Shown piece by piece: positions 18,220 through 26,790 of a stretch of 64,000 nucleotides of DNA. The notes beneath the pieces are model-generated. The model saw only the letters and a program-made list of their open reading frames with translations. It did not search any database and was not told where the DNA came from. The stretch comes from an uncultured Roseovarius sp. (GTDB lineage: Bacteria > Pseudomonadota > Alphaproteobacteria > Rhodobacterales > Rhodobacteraceae), in contig NZ_CANLER010000001.1 of the NCBI RefSeq assembly GCF_947489715.1, positions 496,001 through 560,000 on the forward strand. Direction: 5' to 3'. The position numbers and the translations under genes were made by a program. Position 1 is the stretch's first letter. The number at the start of each line of letters is the position of its first letter.

Positions 18220-18966
18220 TTAGTGTTTGAGGATCTGACTGAGGAAGAGCTTGGTGCGTTCGTTCCTGGGCGCGTTGAAGAAAGTTTCCGGTTCCGCCTC
18301 TTCGACGATCTCTCCCGTATCCATGAAGATCACCCGATCCGCGACCGAGCGGGCAAAACCCATTTCATGGGTGACACAGATCATCGTCATGCCGTCGCGC
18401 GCCAGATCAACCATCACTTCCAGCACTTCGTTGATCATCTCGGGATCAAGCGCCGAGGTGGGTTCATCAAACAGCATGACCTCGGGCTTCATGCAGAGCG
18501 CGCGGGCAATGGCGACGCGCTGTTGCTGTCCACCCGATAGCTGGATTGGATATTTCCCGGCCTGTTCGGGGATTTTTACCCGTTCAAGGTAATGCATCGC
18601 CACATCGCGGGCCTCAGCTTTGGGCGTCTTGCGTACCAGTTTCTGGGCCAGCATCAGGTTGTTGAGGATGGTCATGTGCGGAAAGAGGTTGAAGCTTTGA
18701 AACACCATGCCAACCTCGCGGCGCACGGCGTTGAGATCCTTGAGATCATCGGTCAGCTCGATCCCGTCGATGATGATCCTGCCCTGATCATGTTTTTCCA
18801 GCCGGTTTATACAGCGGATCATGGTGGATTTTCCCGATCCGGACGGGCCGCATACCACGATACGTTCACCCTTGGAGACGTTCAGATTGATGCCCTTGAG
18901 CGCCTGAAACGTGCCGAAATGCTTGCCCACCTCCAGCATTTGAATAAGCGGTTCCGGGGATGTCAT
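18220..18966 (-). CDS. Polar amino acid-type ABC transporter, ATP-binding protein
   Basis: 248 residues from the ATG at 18966. Walker A GPSGSGKS at 40-47, signature [15 protein letters not shown], Walker [15 protein letters not shown] and the H-loop CVTHEMGFA are intact. It belongs to the GlnQ/HisP branch ([13 protein letters not shown], then [11 protein letters not shown]). One base separates it from the upstream permease stop, so the unit is tightly coupled. It energises uptake of an amino-acid-like solute across the inner membrane. Confidence 0.95.
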   Translation of the reverse strand: MTSPEPLIQMLEVGKHFGTFQALKGINLNVSKGERIVVCGPSGSGKSTMIRCINRLEKHDQGRIIIDGIELTDDLKDLNAVRREVGMVFQSFNLFPHMTILNNLMLAQKLVRKTPKAEARDVAMHYLERVKIPEQAGKYPIQLSGGQQQRVAIARALCMKPEVMLFDEPTSALDPEMINEVLEVMVDLARDGMTMICVTHEMGFARSVADRVIFMDTGEIVEEAEPETFFNAPRNERTKLFLSQILKH

Positions 18967-18967
18967 G

Positions 18968-19663
18968 TCAGCCCTCTCTTTCGGCATAGCGGCCAAGGTA
19001 ACGTTCGATACGGGCCAGCAGTTTCTGGATAAAGAATGTGAGGATCATGTAGATGATCGCCAGGGAGATGAAAATTTCATAGGGGGCGTATGTCTGTGCC
19101 ACAATCGTGCGGGCGATACCGGTCATGTCCATCAATGTGATCGTGCTGGCCAGCGCCGTGGATTTCAACAGGCTGATGATATCGTTACCATAGGCGGGCA
19201 GGGCCAGTCGCGTCGCAATCGGCGTGGTCAGGTAGATGAACCGCTGCGGCTTGGAGAGGCCCAGCGCCTCGCCTGCTTCGAGCACGCCGCGATCCACGCC
19301 CAGCACGCCGCCGCGCAGGATTTCCGAGACATAGGCCCCGGTGTTCAGGGTCAGCGCCACGATGGCACAGCCGAACGGGTCGCGGAAGATCGGCCAGAGA
19401 AAGCTATCGCGGATGAAATCCAGCTGCGGAAAGCCGTAATAGACGATGAAGATCTGCACCAGTATCGGCGTGCCGCGAAATACGTAGATATAGACCTGCG
19501 CGGGCCACGACAGGTACCATTTGCCGCTGATCCGCATCAGCATGAGGCCAATCGCCAATATCAACCCCAGAATGGCCGACAGGATCAACAGCTGAAAGGT
19601 CAGCCCGATGCCCACCAGCATTTTTGGCAGTGCTTCGGCGATCAGGGACAGATCAAAGCTCAT
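18968..19663 (-). CDS. Polar amino acid-type ABC transporter permease (second)
   Basis: 231 residues from the ATG at 19663, whose ATGA overlaps the stop of the first permease by 4 bases. Family pattern: [15 protein letters not shown], then [24 protein letters not shown] (the EAA loop that docks the ATPase) and [19 protein letters not shown]. About five transmembrane helices. The open frame continues upstream to 19906 but that part lies within the first permease gene and is not used. Confidence 0.94.
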   Translation of the reverse strand: MSFDLSLIAEALPKMLVGIGLTFQLLILSAILGLILAIGLMLMRISGKWYLSWPAQVYIYVFRGTPILVQIFIVYYGFPQLDFIRDSFLWPIFRDPFGCAIVALTLNTGAYVSEILRGGVLGVDRGVLEAGEALGLSKPQRFIYLTTPIATRLALPAYGNDIISLLKSTALASTITLMDMTGIARTIVAQTYAPYEIFISLAIIYMILTFFIQKLLARIERYLGRYAEREG

Positions 19664-20355
19664 GTCCCGGTCCTCAGCGTGCGCTGGCCATAGCGTTCCA
19701 GCGCCATGACCGTCAGCGTGATCACCGTGGAAAATCCCAGATAGATCAGCCCGACCACGATGTACATGGTGAAGGGTTTGCCGGTGGACCCAATCGCCTG
19801 TTTGGCGACAAACAATGTCTCGTTCAGACCGATGATGGAAATCAGCGCCGTATCCTTGATCAGCGAAAGCATGTGATTGCCGAACGCCGGTAGCGCCAGC
19901 CGCCACATCTCGGGGATGCGCACGTAGATAAAGGTCTGCAGGTTCGACATGCCCAGCGCCCGCGCGGCCTCGATACTGCCGGGTTTCACGCCCAGAAACG
20001 CGCCGCGAAAGGTTTCGGTCGCATATGAGCCGACGATCAGCGCAATCGCGATTGTCCCGGCCCAGAAGGGTGGCACATCGAGAAACTTGACTTCGGGGTC
20101 AAAGATCTGGGCAATCGCGGTTAGCGTGATGGCTGAGCCGAAATAGAGCAGCAGGATCACAAGGATTTCGGGCGTGCCGCGAAATATCACGGTATAGGCG
20201 CCGGCTATTTTCTGGGCGATGCGGTTGTTGGAAAGTTTTGCCGCGGCGCCGACCAGGCCGAATAGGACCATCAGCACCAGCGACGCCAGAAACACTTTCA
20301 GAACAACGACCGACCCCCAAAAGAAGTCATCCCACCACCCGGTCAAGACTTCCAC
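19660..20355 (-). CDS. Polar amino acid-type ABC transporter permease (first)
   Basis: 231 residues from a GTG at 20355 with AAGGGA upstream. It shows the HisM/HisQ pattern RGTPEILVILLLYFG and the EAA loop GAFLGVKPGSIEAARALGMS, with LPAFGNHMLSLIKDTALIS. It forms a heterodimer with the next permease. 73 bases separate it from the substrate-binding protein gene. Confidence 0.94.
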   Translation of the reverse strand: MEVLTGWWDDFFWGSVVVLKVFLASLVLMVLFGLVGAAAKLSNNRIAQKIAGAYTVIFRGTPEILVILLLYFGSAITLTAIAQIFDPEVKFLDVPPFWAGTIAIALIVGSYATETFRGAFLGVKPGSIEAARALGMSNLQTFIYVRIPEMWRLALPAFGNHMLSLIKDTALISIIGLNETLFVAKQAIGSTGKPFTMYIVVGLIYLGFSTVITLTVMALERYGQRTLRTGT

Positions 20356-20428
20356 AGCATGTCCCTTCGATTAACTGAATTCGGCAGAGCCGGTAGCGCG
20401 CCGGGAAGCACGCTACCGCAGGAGACGT

Positions 20429-21235
20429 TCAGCTGTCGCCCCATTCCTCGTTGTGGATCGGGAAGGGGAAGTACTTAAGTGCGTATTCGGTCAGCTTGCC
20501 ATCGTTGATCAGCTGCTTGATCGCACCGTTCAGGCGCTCTTTCAGCTCGGGCTGACCCTGCCGCAGGCCGATGCCGACACCGATGCCGAAAAATTCAACT
20601 TCGCTGATCGCCGGGCTTATGAATTCGAACCCGCTGCCCTCTTCCTGCGTCAGGAACCGCAAATGCGCCTTCATCGGGTTGGTCATGATCGCATCGACGC
20701 GGCCATTGACCAGGTCCAGATACATCGGCTCGGACCCGTCATAAAGCACGATATCCGCATCCGGCAGCTTGGCGTTGAACCAGCTTTCATAAGTTGAGGC
20801 GCGCTCCAGCCCGATCCGCAGACCGGCGAAATTTTCCGCAACCGGATTGCCGGATGGATCAAAGAGATTCAGATCCTGCCCCGATTTGCCCACGATCCGA
20901 CCGACGCTGTCCCGGTAAGGGCCAGAGAAATCTATCTTTTCCAGTCGGCTTTCGGTGATCGACATCGACGCCACGATCAGGTCGAACTTGTTGGCCAGAA
21001 GTGCTGGGATCATCCCGTCCCATTGCTGACAGACAAATTCTAGCTCGGCCCCGATGATCTCGGCGACACCCCGGGCGACATCGACGTCATAGCCCGCCAG
21101 TTCGCCTGATTCCGTGCGGTAGTTGAACGGCGCATAGGTGCATTCCATGCCCACGCGCAGTTTCTCGGCCGAGGCAGGCGCGCCCAGTGCCAGCACCGCC
21201 AATGCGGTTGCCAATAGTCTGGTTCCAAAGTTCAT
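20429..21235 (-). CDS. Periplasmic amino acid-type substrate-binding protein
   Basis: 268 residues. The signal peptide MNFGTRLLATALAVLALGAP ends ASA/EKLRVG. The mature part is a family-3 solute-binding protein: VGMECTYAPFNYRTESGELAGYDVDVARGVAEIIG, FDLIVASMSITESRLEKIDFSGPY and FGIGVGIGLRQGQPELKERLNGAI. The start at 21235 is fixed by the signal peptide. Ligand unknown. It is the second gene of the uptake unit, 37 bases after the PLP enzyme. Confidence 0.93.
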   Translation of the reverse strand: MNFGTRLLATALAVLALGAPASAEKLRVGMECTYAPFNYRTESGELAGYDVDVARGVAEIIGAELEFVCQQWDGMIPALLANKFDLIVASMSITESRLEKIDFSGPYRDSVGRIVGKSGQDLNLFDPSGNPVAENFAGLRIGLERASTYESWFNAKLPDADIVLYDGSEPMYLDLVNGRVDAIMTNPMKAHLRFLTQEEGSGFEFISPAISEVEFFGIGVGIGLRQGQPELKERLNGAIKQLINDGKLTEYALKYFPFPIHNEEWGDS

Positions 21236-21272
21236 TTTTGTCTCCTCCTTGTCAGAATATGTCGGCCGGTTT

Positions 21273-22526
21273 CTATCCGGCTTCTGTGACAGTTTGTGAT
21301 ATCTTCTCCAGCGTCCGATCAATTTCGTCCGCAGTATTGTAATGCGCCAGTCCGACCCGCACGACGCCCTCGTCCAGCGGCAGCCCCAGGGCACGGGTCG
21401 GTTCATAGGCATAGTTATGGCCGTGCCAGACATGGATGCCAGCCCGGCCCAGGGCAGATGCGATCGTGTCGGGCGACTGGCCGTCATGCCGGAATGACAC
21501 CGTGGGCACGCGCGCACCGATGCGGTTGGGGTTGACGATACCATAGATCGAAATCCCCGGAATATCCTGCAACCCTGCGATAAAGCGGTTGGTCAGCGGC
21601 TCCTCATAGGCGCGAGACGCCTCATAGGCGCGCTCGATCAGCGCGCGGCCTTCGCCGCTGCCGCCACAGGCCTGACCCAGTGCTTCGAAATAGCGCATCG
21701 TCGCCGACAGCCCGGCCAGCAATTCATATTGCGGCGTGCCCATCTCGTACCGGTCGGGGCTGGCGTCGGACACGCAGCGACCCTTGTAGGGATAAAGCGC
21801 ATTCAGCAGCGCCTCGCGCCCCCAGGCGATGCCCATATGCGGCCCGAAAAACTTGTATGAAGAACAGGCCAGGAAATCGCAGCCCAGCGCTTGCACATCG
21901 ACCAGGTGATGTGGCGCTAGCTGCACCGCATCGACATAGACCCATGCACCCGCCTCCTGCGCGAGGCGCGTCAGGCGCTTCACGTCATTGATCGACCCGG
22001 TGAGGTTGCTGGCATAGTTCAGCGCCACCAGCCGCGTCCTGTTGGTCAGCTGCGCCGCCAGATCCTCGGGTTCGACCTGCCAGCTGTCGCGGTTGAAATC
22101 GACCCAGCGAATTTCCAGCCCCTTGTCCTTGGCAATCTCCAGCCAGGGCCCGACATTGCCCTCATGCTCCATCCGGCTGATCACGATCTGATCGCCGGGC
22201 TGGAACCCGTGGCAGATGCTGCGCGACATGTGAAAGGTCAGACAGGTCATGCTTTGGCCGATCACGATCTCGGCGGCAGACCCTGCGCCCAGAAACGTCG
22301 CCATATCCGCATGCGCCTGTTCCCAGACACGATCCGTTGCAACACTGGTGCAGAACCTTCCCCCGGCATTGCTGGAATCATGCAAAAGGTAATGGCTGAT
22401 CGCGTCGACCACGGTTTTTGGCACCTGGGTGCCCGCCGGATTGTCCAGATAGGTCCGCGCCGCGCCATCATCCGTCACCGAAAGCGATGGGAAGCGGTCA
22501 CGGATCTCTGAGATCGGAAATTCCAT
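21273..22526 (-). CDS. Cysteine-desulfurase-like class V aminotransferase (PLP)
   Basis: 417 residues from the ATG at 22526 (ATG 22538 possible). Schiff-base lysine K225 in CSSYKFFGPHMG and cofactor residues D199/Q202 in YVDAVQLAPH place it in the SufS/CsdA-like family, in the group annotated as cysteine-desulfurase-like proteins. The catalytic cysteine loop typical of true desulfurases (RxGHHCA) is replaced near the C-terminus by HVWHGHNYAYEPTRALG, with no cysteine. It may thus be a lyase or transaminase on another amino acid. First gene of the minus-strand uptake unit, divergent from a LuxR regulator. Confidence 0.85.
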   Translation of the reverse strand: MEFPISEIRDRFPSLSVTDDGAARTYLDNPAGTQVPKTVVDAISHYLLHDSSNAGGRFCTSVATDRVWEQAHADMATFLGAGSAAEIVIGQSMTCLTFHMSRSICHGFQPGDQIVISRMEHEGNVGPWLEIAKDKGLEIRWVDFNRDSWQVEPEDLAAQLTNRTRLVALNYASNLTGSINDVKRLTRLAQEAGAWVYVDAVQLAPHHLVDVQALGCDFLACSSYKFFGPHMGIAWGREALLNALYPYKGRCVSDASPDRYEMGTPQYELLAGLSATMRYFEALGQACGGSGEGRALIERAYEASRAYEEPLTNRFIAGLQDIPGISIYGIVNPNRIGARVPTVSFRHDGQSPDTIASALGRAGIHVWHGHNYAYEPTRALGLPLDEGVVRVGLAHYNTADEIDRTLEKISQTVTEAG

Positions 22527-22697
22527 AGCGGTCAACATCCCCGGTGGCGGCCAGATTTCCCGCCGTTTTGCCCAAGTGTCGGTCAAAAACCGCATTGGCC
22601 CTATCATCCCAAAGGATGAGGCGCGCCAGAGGTGACTTGATCGAAGAGGGATTGTGTTTGTTAATGGCAGCGCAGAATTGTCTGGACGATGCGCCCC

Positions 22698-23531
22698 ATG
22701 AAACATGAAACGCCCGATGCCGCTTACCCGGCGCTGACCGACGCGATGATAATTTCACTTATTGATCTGCTGGGCCGCGACAGCTTTGCCCCCGATCTTG
22801 CCGCCACGCTCGAGGCGCAGTTCGGCTACAGCCATTTTCACATCTTTCTCTATAGCGAGAAACTGGCCCCGGCGGCCCTGGCTAGCTGCCCCGATCCCAC
22901 GACCTATGAGCGCGGGCTGCAAAACTATATTAACTATACTTACGTCATCAATCCCGCCTACCGGGCCTACCGGATGGGCAAACGGGCCGGGGTCTACATG
23001 ATCTCGGATTTCATCCAGAATGACAGCCAGACATTCATCGACACACATGATGTCGAGGTGCATATCGACGATTCCGAGCCGATCGGCTACCGCACCCCTG
23101 GCTGGCCCAAGAACATGGCCGAGGTCATCATCCTGATCAACCTGCCGAACAAGACGACCCTCGATTTCAGCTTTCTGACACCGCTTGGCAGCCAGCAGAC
23201 CGGGGAATGCAAAGTGTCGCTTGAACGTCTGTTTCCGTTTCTCAACAGCGTGCTGCTGCGCCAGTTCGCGATCAATCCTGGCAGCCTTGACGCGGAACAC
23301 AGCGTCGTCGGGCAGGAAGACCGGTTTCACGACTTCGGCGGCGATGTCCTGACCATCCGTGAACGCGAGATCGTGCAGTTGATCCTGGTCGGGCACAGCA
23401 GCAATTCGATCTCGCTCAATCTTGGAATCTCCATGCCAACGGTCAAAACACATCGCCGCAACATCTACAGCAAGTTGCAAATCTCCTCGCAGGCCGAATT
23501 GTTCAGCCTGTTTTTGCTGCACCTCAAATAG
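22698..23531 (+). CDS. LuxR-type regulator of the uptake cassette
   Basis: 277 residues from the ATG at 22698 (ATG 22689 is in frame just upstream, with poor spacing). The N-terminal ~200 residues have no recognised sensor domain, but contain HFHIFLYSEKLAPAALASCP and NYINYTYVINPAYRAYRMG, resembling LuxR-type sensors of small molecules. The C-terminal HTH (about 213-277) is canonical: LTIREREIVQLILVGHSSNS, then MPTVKTHRRNIYSKLQISSQ. It is divergent from the PLP enzyme, with starts about 170 bases apart, so it probably controls the six-gene unit in response to its substrate. Confidence 0.85.
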   Translation: MKHETPDAAYPALTDAMIISLIDLLGRDSFAPDLAATLEAQFGYSHFHIFLYSEKLAPAALASCPDPTTYERGLQNYINYTYVINPAYRAYRMGKRAGVYMISDFIQNDSQTFIDTHDVEVHIDDSEPIGYRTPGWPKNMAEVIILINLPNKTTLDFSFLTPLGSQQTGECKVSLERLFPFLNSVLLRQFAINPGSLDAEHSVVGQEDRFHDFGGDVLTIREREIVQLILVGHSSNSISLNLGISMPTVKTHRRNIYSKLQISSQAELFSLFLLHLK

Positions 23532-23905
23532 GGGAAACGCGGAACGGCAAGCCAAATCTACCGATCCCGTAGTATTTTTGGCTTTCTCGACCCATCTGAA
23601 AGCTTTGGCGTTCAGTCAACATACAGTTGTCAGATCAGCCAAGGCGCTCCTTCTGTTGGCGATAGCGGTCATTGGTTCGAATGCAGCGACTGAAATGTAC
23701 GCCTTACAATCAATTGGTCTTTGTATTTGCGGCGCAGTGAACGAACGGCGACGCGACTACCTTGGGTATTGATCGAATGTGCCTGGTGGATTTTGCGGGG
23801 CAATCTTGAAGATTACGGAGCAAAGTGAAAGCTGGTTTTCAGATTTCCCGAATTATTCGGAAATGAATGTTATTATGAGATTGCATTTTTTTAGGAGACT
23901 TAACG
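23532..23905. other. Non-coding, AT-rich stretch with a leader hairpin
   Basis: 374 bases without a convincing gene. At 23843-23864 ATTT-C-CCGAA-TTA-TTCGG-AAAT forms a nine-base-pair hairpin with one bulged C, 41 bases before the next start codon. It could be a leader structure or an operator. A clear Shine-Dalgarno AGGAG follows at 23893. No transposase or repeat was seen. Confidence 0.4.
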
Positions 23906-24268
23906 ATGGTTCAGAATAATTTTTCGATTAGTCGGCGGCAACTGGCAAGTGTCGGCATGCTGGCCGGACTGGGAACTTTAGCATGCGCGCCACTTTCAAG
24001 CCCGGCTTCTGCACATAGCGGAGGCTTGACGACACTGATTGCTCTGATGACAAGTTCTTTGAAATCAACATCAGAAACGGCAACCAGCACGGTCGAGAAC
24101 CAGAGAAGCCTTGTAGAACAGTTGTCGAACCAAGGTGAACTTTCGCAAGAGGTTGAGCGTTTGATCGACGTGCAGTTTCAGACACTTGGTGAGCTAAGCC
24201 AAGCATTGGTGAACATGGATTCCCTCCTTAAAGAGATCGCAAAAACGGTCAATCAGGACTGCGGATAA
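23906..24268 (+). CDS. Tat-type secreted or lipoprotein-like small protein (hypothetical)
   Basis: 120 residues with AGGAG 8 bases before the ATG. The N-terminus FSISRRQLASVGMLAGLGTL has a twin-arginine motif before a hydrophobic stretch and ends in APLSSPASA/HSGG; an LAC sequence at the end of the hydrophobic run could instead be a lipobox. The mature part is a helical, Ser/Thr-rich coiled coil (SLKSTSETATSTVENQRSLV, ELSQEVERLIDVQFQTLGEL). AT-richer codons than the GTA genes. No family recognised; last gene before the second terminator and the GTA portal. Confidence 0.65.
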   Translation: MVQNNFSISRRQLASVGMLAGLGTLACAPLSSPASAHSGGLTTLIALMTSSLKSTSETATSTVENQRSLVEQLSNQGELSQEVERLIDVQFQTLGELSQALVNMDSLLKEIAKTVNQDCG

Positions 24269-24706
24269 TTAAGCACACAGACTTCTGAATTAGGTGCTGC
24301 AAACAGGAAGGGATTGGTTTCCCAACTGGTGTTTGCACTCTGCGTTACGTGTATTTCACAAGACTTTTCGGCACGATATGTTCGGCGTGGCGCGACTTTC
24401 CCTGAACCGGTCATTCGACCGAGCAACCAGTTCGCCGGAACGCATTTTTTTCGATAACCAGCTGGAAAACCAGACAAAACCCTGTTTGAGGGTTGTTTCT
24501 TTGCTATGCAGAAATTGGGAGGCGCGACCGGGAACTTCATTACGCGGGTGGGTTTTGAGGTAGTGATCGCTGGGCGCGTCAGGGCGGTCTCTGGCAGGTC
24601 GAATTCATTGCGCGCGGTCTGGTTCACTTTCTTTAAACGTTTGGGGGTCTGATGCACGCCAAGCGGGGAATGGCCCGGGTGAGGCATGACGAAGGAGCAT
24701 CAGCGG
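24269..24706. other. Junction between the insert and the GTA portal gene
   Basis: 438 bases. It holds a terminator-like hairpin (24478-24502) and a 48-codon ATG frame (24506-24652, MQKLGGATGNFITRVGFEVV and on) with no good ribosome-binding site, probably chance. The last 200 bases, between the hairpin and the portal start, must contain any promoter for the g3-g15 module, but no clear -35/-10, CtrA box or TGTGTAAAC repeat was seen there. Confidence 0.4.
24478..24502 (+). terminator. Terminator-like hairpin before the GTA portal
   Basis: AACCCT (24478-24483) / AGGGTT (24489-24494) with a 5-base loop followed by GTTTCTTT. The stem is short, so activity is uncertain. If real, it separates transcription of the insert from the g3-g15 module. 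Confidence 0.5.
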
Positions 24707-25900
24707 ATGATAATGGATTTCTTCCGGCAGAAAGGCGCGGCGCAGGATGCGCCCGAGCAGAAAGCCAGCGCCAGCGGACCGGTGATGGCCTGGCAGGGCG
24801 CCGGGCGTGTGGCCTGGAGTCCGCGGGATGTGGTGACGCTGACGCGCACCGGTTTCAGCGGCAACCCTGTCGGCTTTCGTTGCGTCAAAATGATCGCCGA
24901 GGCGGCGGCGAGCCTGCCGCTGGTTTTGCAGGACGCCACTCAGCGCTATGCCGAACACCCGGTGCTGGGGCTGATCAAGAACCCAAACCCGGTACAAGGC
25001 CGGGCAGAGCTGTTCGAGGCGCTTTATGGTCAATTGCTGCTGACCGGGAACGCCTATGTCGAGGCCGTTGGCGGTGACGCCAGTGTGCCGCTGGAGCTTC
25101 ATGTGCTGCGTTCGGACCGGATGAGCGTTGTGCCGGGGCAGGATGGCTGGCCCGTGGCGTTTGAATATGCGGTGGGCGGGCGCAAGCACCGGTTCAACGT
25201 GGCCGAGGGGCATCCCGCAATCTGTCACCTGAAAAGCTTTCACCCGCAGGATGATCATTACGGTCTGTCACCCTTGCAAGCGGCGGCGCAGGCGGTCGAT
25301 GTACATAATTCAGCCTCGCGCTGGTCGAAGGCGCTGCTTGATAATGCCGCGCGGCCCAGTGGTGCGATCGTCTATCGCGGCGCCGAGGGGCAGGGGTCGC
25401 TTAGCACCGATCAGTATGACCGGCTGGTGAGTGAGATGGAAAGCCACCATCAGGGTGCACGCAATGCGGGTCGCCCGATGCTGCTGGAAGGCGGGCTGGA
25501 CTGGAAACCGATGGGCTTCTCGCCCTCGGACATGGAGTTTCAGAAGACCAAGGAAAGTGCCGCGCGCGAGATTGCGCTGGCTTTTGGAGTGCCACCGATG
25601 CTGTTGGGGATCCCCGGCGATGCGACCTATTCGAACTATCAGGAGGCGAACCGCGCGTTTTATCGGCTGACGGTGTTGCCACTGGCGACGCGGGTGTCTG
25701 CCGCTGTGGCGGATTGGCTGTCGGGTTTCCAGAGTGATGCGTTGGAACTGAAACCCGATCTGGACCAGGTGCCGGCATTGTCGGCAGAGCGGGATGCGCA
25801 TTGGAGCAGGATCTCAAAAGCAGATTTCCTGTCGGATGCGGAAAAGCGCAGCCTATTGGGGCTGCCTGCGTTGACGCCTGAGGACCAGGCGGATGGGTGA
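24707..25900 (+). CDS. GTA portal protein (g3)
   Basis: 397 residues from the ATG at 24707, chosen because AAGGAG lies 9 bases upstream; ATGs at 24686 and 24713 are in frame. HK97-family portal: VTLTRTGFSGNPVGFRCVKM, then HPVLGLIKNPNPVQGRAELFEALYGQLLLTGNAYVE and LLGIPGDATYSNYQEANRAFYRLTVLPLATRV. It forms the dodecameric ring at the unique vertex through which g2 packages DNA. Its 3' end overlaps g3.5 by 8 bases. Confidence 0.95.
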   Translation: MIMDFFRQKGAAQDAPEQKASASGPVMAWQGAGRVAWSPRDVVTLTRTGFSGNPVGFRCVKMIAEAAASLPLVLQDATQRYAEHPVLGLIKNPNPVQGRAELFEALYGQLLLTGNAYVEAVGGDASVPLELHVLRSDRMSVVPGQDGWPVAFEYAVGGRKHRFNVAEGHPAICHLKSFHPQDDHYGLSPLQAAAQAVDVHNSASRWSKALLDNAARPSGAIVYRGAEGQGSLSTDQYDRLVSEMESHHQGARNAGRPMLLEGGLDWKPMGFSPSDMEFQKTKESAAREIALAFGVPPMLLGIPGDATYSNYQEANRAFYRLTVLPLATRVSAAVADWLSGFQSDALELKPDLDQVPALSAERDAHWSRISKADFLSDAEKRSLLGLPALTPEDQADG

Positions 25901-26126
25901 CGCGCCTGAGCGCTACGGGTTTGAATCGTTCGATTGTGCCCCGGCCTTGCGGCTGGAGGCCTCGGAAAAGCTATCGGAGTTGCAATTCAAGGTGCAACGC
26001 GAGCGGATCACCCGGTTGGAAGAGATGATCGAGCGGTTGGAAAAACGCCTATGGCTGGCGGTTTATGGTGTCGTTGCGACGATCCTGGCACAGGCCTTTC
26101 AGCCTTTGCTTTCGGCGCTGCCGTGA
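25893..26126 (+). CDS. GTA head-formation protein (g3.5 homologue)
   Basis: 77 residues. A charged coiled coil (LRLEASEKLSELQFKVQRER, then LEEMIERLEKRL) is followed by one transmembrane-like helix (LAVYGVVATILAQAFQPLLS). Position and layout match the small gene between portal and protease in RcGTA. Overlaps the portal gene by 8 bases, so translation is probably coupled. Confidence 0.8.
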   Translation: MGDAPERYGFESFDCAPALRLEASEKLSELQFKVQRERITRLEEMIERLEKRLWLAVYGVVATILAQAFQPLLSALP

Positions 26127-26182
26127 CGTGGGTGGTGGGGTGAATTCTAACCCTGCGGCTTGCATGATGTGGATGGATAAGG

Positions 26183-26746
26183 ATGAGAGAGATGGATCTG
26201 GATACGGGCCTGGAATGCAAATTCGCGCGATTTGATGACGCCGCGCTGAGCGTGAGCGGCGACAGCCTGATCGAGGGGTATGCCAGTTTTTTTGGCGATG
26301 CCGATCAGGGCGGTGATATCGTGACCAAGGGCGCTTACGCGGCCTCATTGACGCGGCTGGCAACTGAGGGACGGCAGGTCAAGATGCTGTGGCAGCACGA
26401 TCCGGCGCAGCCGATCGGCATCTGGGATGAAGTGCGCGAGGATGAGCGCGGTCTTTTTGTCAAAGGCCGTTTACTGGACAGCGTGGCGCGTGCCCGCGAG
26501 GCGGCAGCGCTGATCGAGGCGGGGGCGATTGACGGGCTTTCCATCGGCTACCGCACGGTGAAAGCGACGAAGAATGACAAGGGCCAGCGGCTCTTGACGG
26601 AACTGGAGCTGTGGGAGGTGTCACTGGTGACATTTCCGATGTTGCCCAGTGCGCGGGTGGGGGTCAAGGGTGACAGCCTGGACGGCCGCATGCTGCGTGA
26701 ATTGGCGGCGGCCTTTGAGGACGCGCGTCAGGAGATGGCGCAATGA
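26183..26746 (+). CDS. GTA prohead protease (g4)
   Basis: 187 residues, HK97-type U35 prohead serine protease. The catalytic triad is visible: H72 in MLWQHDPAQPIG, S120 in GLSIGYRT and E145 in LWEVSLVTFP. It trims the N-terminal scaffold-like part of the capsid protein during head maturation. ATG 26183 was used; ATG 26192 is possible. It lies directly before the capsid gene. Confidence 0.93.
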   Translation: MREMDLDTGLECKFARFDDAALSVSGDSLIEGYASFFGDADQGGDIVTKGAYAASLTRLATEGRQVKMLWQHDPAQPIGIWDEVREDERGLFVKGRLLDSVARAREAAALIEAGAIDGLSIGYRTVKATKNDKGQRLLTELELWEVSLVTFPMLPSARVGVKGDSLDGRMLRELAAAFEDARQEMAQ

Positions 26747-26790
26747 GATAGCGCCGGGACCGTAACCTCAGAAAACAACAGGAATGAACG

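Noticed and set aside
24506-24652. 48-codon ATG frame just before the portal gene
   Set aside because: No clear Shine-Dalgarno and no family signal; kept only as a note in the junction entry.
24253-24687. 144-codon minus-strand frame across the insert/portal junction
   Set aside because: No ribosome-binding site, no recognisable protein pattern, and it covers the likely terminator.
15154-24706. Search for insertion sequences, integrase or attachment repeats that would explain the GTA insert
   Set aside because: No transposase, integrase or direct repeats at the edges were seen, so the mechanism of insertion is left open.
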